From the NCBI GenBank assembly GCA_031761405.1, contig JASEVX010000007.1, forward strand, positions 55,004,616-55,068,615: a DNA stretch of 64,000 nt. The letters run 5' to 3'. A program made the translations under genes and the position numbers. How positions within the stretch are numbered: the first letter of the stretch is position 1; every line of letters starts with the position of its first letter. This DNA is from Serripes groenlandicus (lineage: Eukaryota; Mollusca; Bivalvia; Cardiida; Cardiidae). Under the pieces are notes generated by a model. The model was not told where the DNA came from. It searched no databases and saw only the letters and a list, made by a program, of their open reading frames with translations. This document shows, piece after piece, positions 57,601 to 60,600 of this stretch.

Positions 57601-60600
57601 AACCTCACCCCAGGGGCGGATATTCTCTCAGAGAAGTTCAGATCCGATGGCAGACAGCTGATGGCTGCTCTAAGATGGGTGATAGAAGAACTGGCAAGAA
57701 GCCATCACAACCTCTTTGTAAGATTTCAGCCTTTTTCACACGTAAAACAAATCTGTAGTAGATGATTTTGTAAACGTCTACCGTTAATTAAATATATGTT
57801 GATTATTGAATCAAGTTTAAACAAATTGTGGATATAGAAGAATTATCTCATTAAGAGCAATTTCTCTTTTTGCCATGATTTCTTCGAATGTTGTTAGCTG
57901 CAGATGCGCTGAAATGTTTTTTCAAAAATATAGAAAGTCTTTATAGATTAAAGTTTAATTATTGAAAATAGTTAAAAACATAATGGTAAAAGGAGAAATT
58001 GTTTATTGCTCAAATGTTATCTTCTGAAGATATGTAAAAATGCCTATGCAAATAGGAAAGGGGTAAAGTGATGAGATGACTGCCTCTCTACCGAATTACA
58101 AGAATTTATCATGAATTTCTCTCTCTCCTATCTTATTAGGTACTCCCATTGCTAACACTGAACCAGTATTTAACAACATTTGTCTGTCGTGACCTCCAGC
58201 GGACGGTGGACGGACGTATTCTGAAGTGTCGTGTTTTGGCTGACCTTGGTCTGTACACGGAGGCGTTCCAAGTGTTGCAGCGGTTACTGCATGGAGAGAG
58301 GTTACCCCACACTGGAGACAGCAGCTTCAGACAGGTCGAGTCCAAAATTGTTCAGATCAGATTTGATACCAGTAAACCGTTAACGGAGCCAGTCAATCTA
58401 AAGGTAAGTTTAAAATATATTTAACCCTTTCCCTCATATAGACGCTTTCTGACGCCTCTGCAGCAGACAGCTTTTTGAAAACATAGTGACAAAAGAAGAA
58501 ATTGCTCAAAACGAGCAATTTCTCATTTTGCCACAATGTTTTCCACTTTTAGTCATAGGTTATCCATTCTATTATAAAGATTTTCTATTTTACGACAAAA
58601 TATGTTCAAAGTCGTCTGCTGCAGAAATGTTGTATGAGGGAAAGGGTTAAGCCTGTCCTTGGGAAACGGTACAAAGTGGCTTGTGTGAGCTGTTTAGATC
58701 CTGATTAGCCGGTGTATTTGCACAGTATGACCAAGATCTACACTGTTCCCATCCATGTTACTTACACAAGCCTGTTAGAAGCTTTTGTCAACTGGTGTAG
58801 ATTCTGATAAGACTGGGCAAATTTATAGGCTGATCTGAATCGTCACTGCTAAGAGCCAATTATACCTTTTCCCATGAAAAAACACTTTAATTTCATATGA
58901 TCGGTTACATGCAAATTTGGGTCTTATTGACTCTTTAATGGAAAAGCAATTAACACATTTTTTACTCAAGAGTTTATGAGACTTAGGCAGGTTTTTTGGC
59001 TATGTAATGTTTTTGATTTGTGTAAATATAGGTCATGTTAAAAAACTAGGTCACTAGGCTAAAATTATTTAAAAATATTGTGAATACGCTAGAGGCTTTA
59101 TTGTTACTCTGAGCATGTTGAAACTATGTCAGAATGCTTGACTTAATGATGTTTAGGCTAAGATCAAATTTTGGTTATATAGAGTCAAATATCAGGTCAC
59201 TAAGCCAACTTTATGAAAAATCTTTTGGACATTCTAGTACTAGCAGCAGTTGTTTATCTGATCACAAAATGAGTTATTGTGATTGGCATGTCAATCACAT
59301 TGCATAACTCCGTTGAACGATCCAGGGCTTTTATGTTTAATGAGTGGATCCTATCTAATGTTTAACCATTTGCTTGATATATCTAATTTCTGAGATCTTA
59401 TGCAGTTGACTTTTGAAAACATTTTAGAAAGATTACACTTTCAGATGTTTTGACTTTTAAATTTTTTCTCAGATTTTATCAAACAAACAAATCTTAAAAA
59501 AAATGGGGACTCGGGTAAATGATTAAAAAAACAGTATACATGTAAATATGTTTTTGTGTTGCCTTCCAAGAAAGGTATACAAATAGGGATCATCATCTGT
59601 CTGTCAGTCATGCTTTAGCTAACTGAAATATTGGTAGGTAAGACTTGTTCCTTCAAACAATGTTTGAATTACGATAAAATGCTATGATGGTGAGAATTAT
59701 ATTTCAATCTTTAATTTCAGGTTCTGGAGAATGTGTTGGACAAACGGCTATCGTCCAACTTGAGTATGCTGTATGGGCCACATATGACTTGTCACTTGTC
59801 TGTTGTACAGGCACATCTGTTTGTGTCAGTCGCTAAAACTATTCCTGTACTACCTAGCATTGAAGATGTCCTGTAAGTTATTTATCAACTTAACCCTTTC
59901 CCACATACAGCAAATATGCAGCATACGACTTTGAAAATGTCAACTGGAAAATATGGACAATCTCTTTAATTGTAGGAGTAACTACTGAAAAAAGTTGAAA
60001 ACATTGTGGCAAAAGGAGAAATTGCTAGTTATAGGGTCATTCTAAATCTCACATAAAGCAGACCTAAACTTGACTTGCTCATATATATCTGATGACTGGC
60101 CCTGATTGACCTTTGCACCAGCCAAGCCAATTGTTACCGACAAAATTGTTAGATAGAAAACAGGAAAGATAACCCATATAATGAAACAAGATAGAGTAGC
60201 GGCGATTGTCGATTATTCCAATTGTATAGAACAGAGTGGGATTTCATTGGACAAGAAACAAGCACCTGCCTATGAAATTAAATTGTATAGGGATAATTTC
60301 AAGGCGACCTTTTATGCAATGTTTGTCAGATCCAATTAACAAATAGTCAAAGTATTTTGGTCTGATTTTAATGAGATTGGGCCATACCAATGACTGTTGA
60401 TGCATCAAAATGGGTCTGCATGTGTTAAAGGGTTAAATATTGTACAAGATAAACTTTGAGCTATATACTCCCAAACAATTTCTGGTTTCTGTCTGATTGT
60501 CAGTACTGTTTTCATGCTCAAGACTATTTCTCAGCAACTGCTGGCTGGAATTCAATGAACCTCTAACAGGTACTTCGGTACAAAGAGTTGAATGATTGAT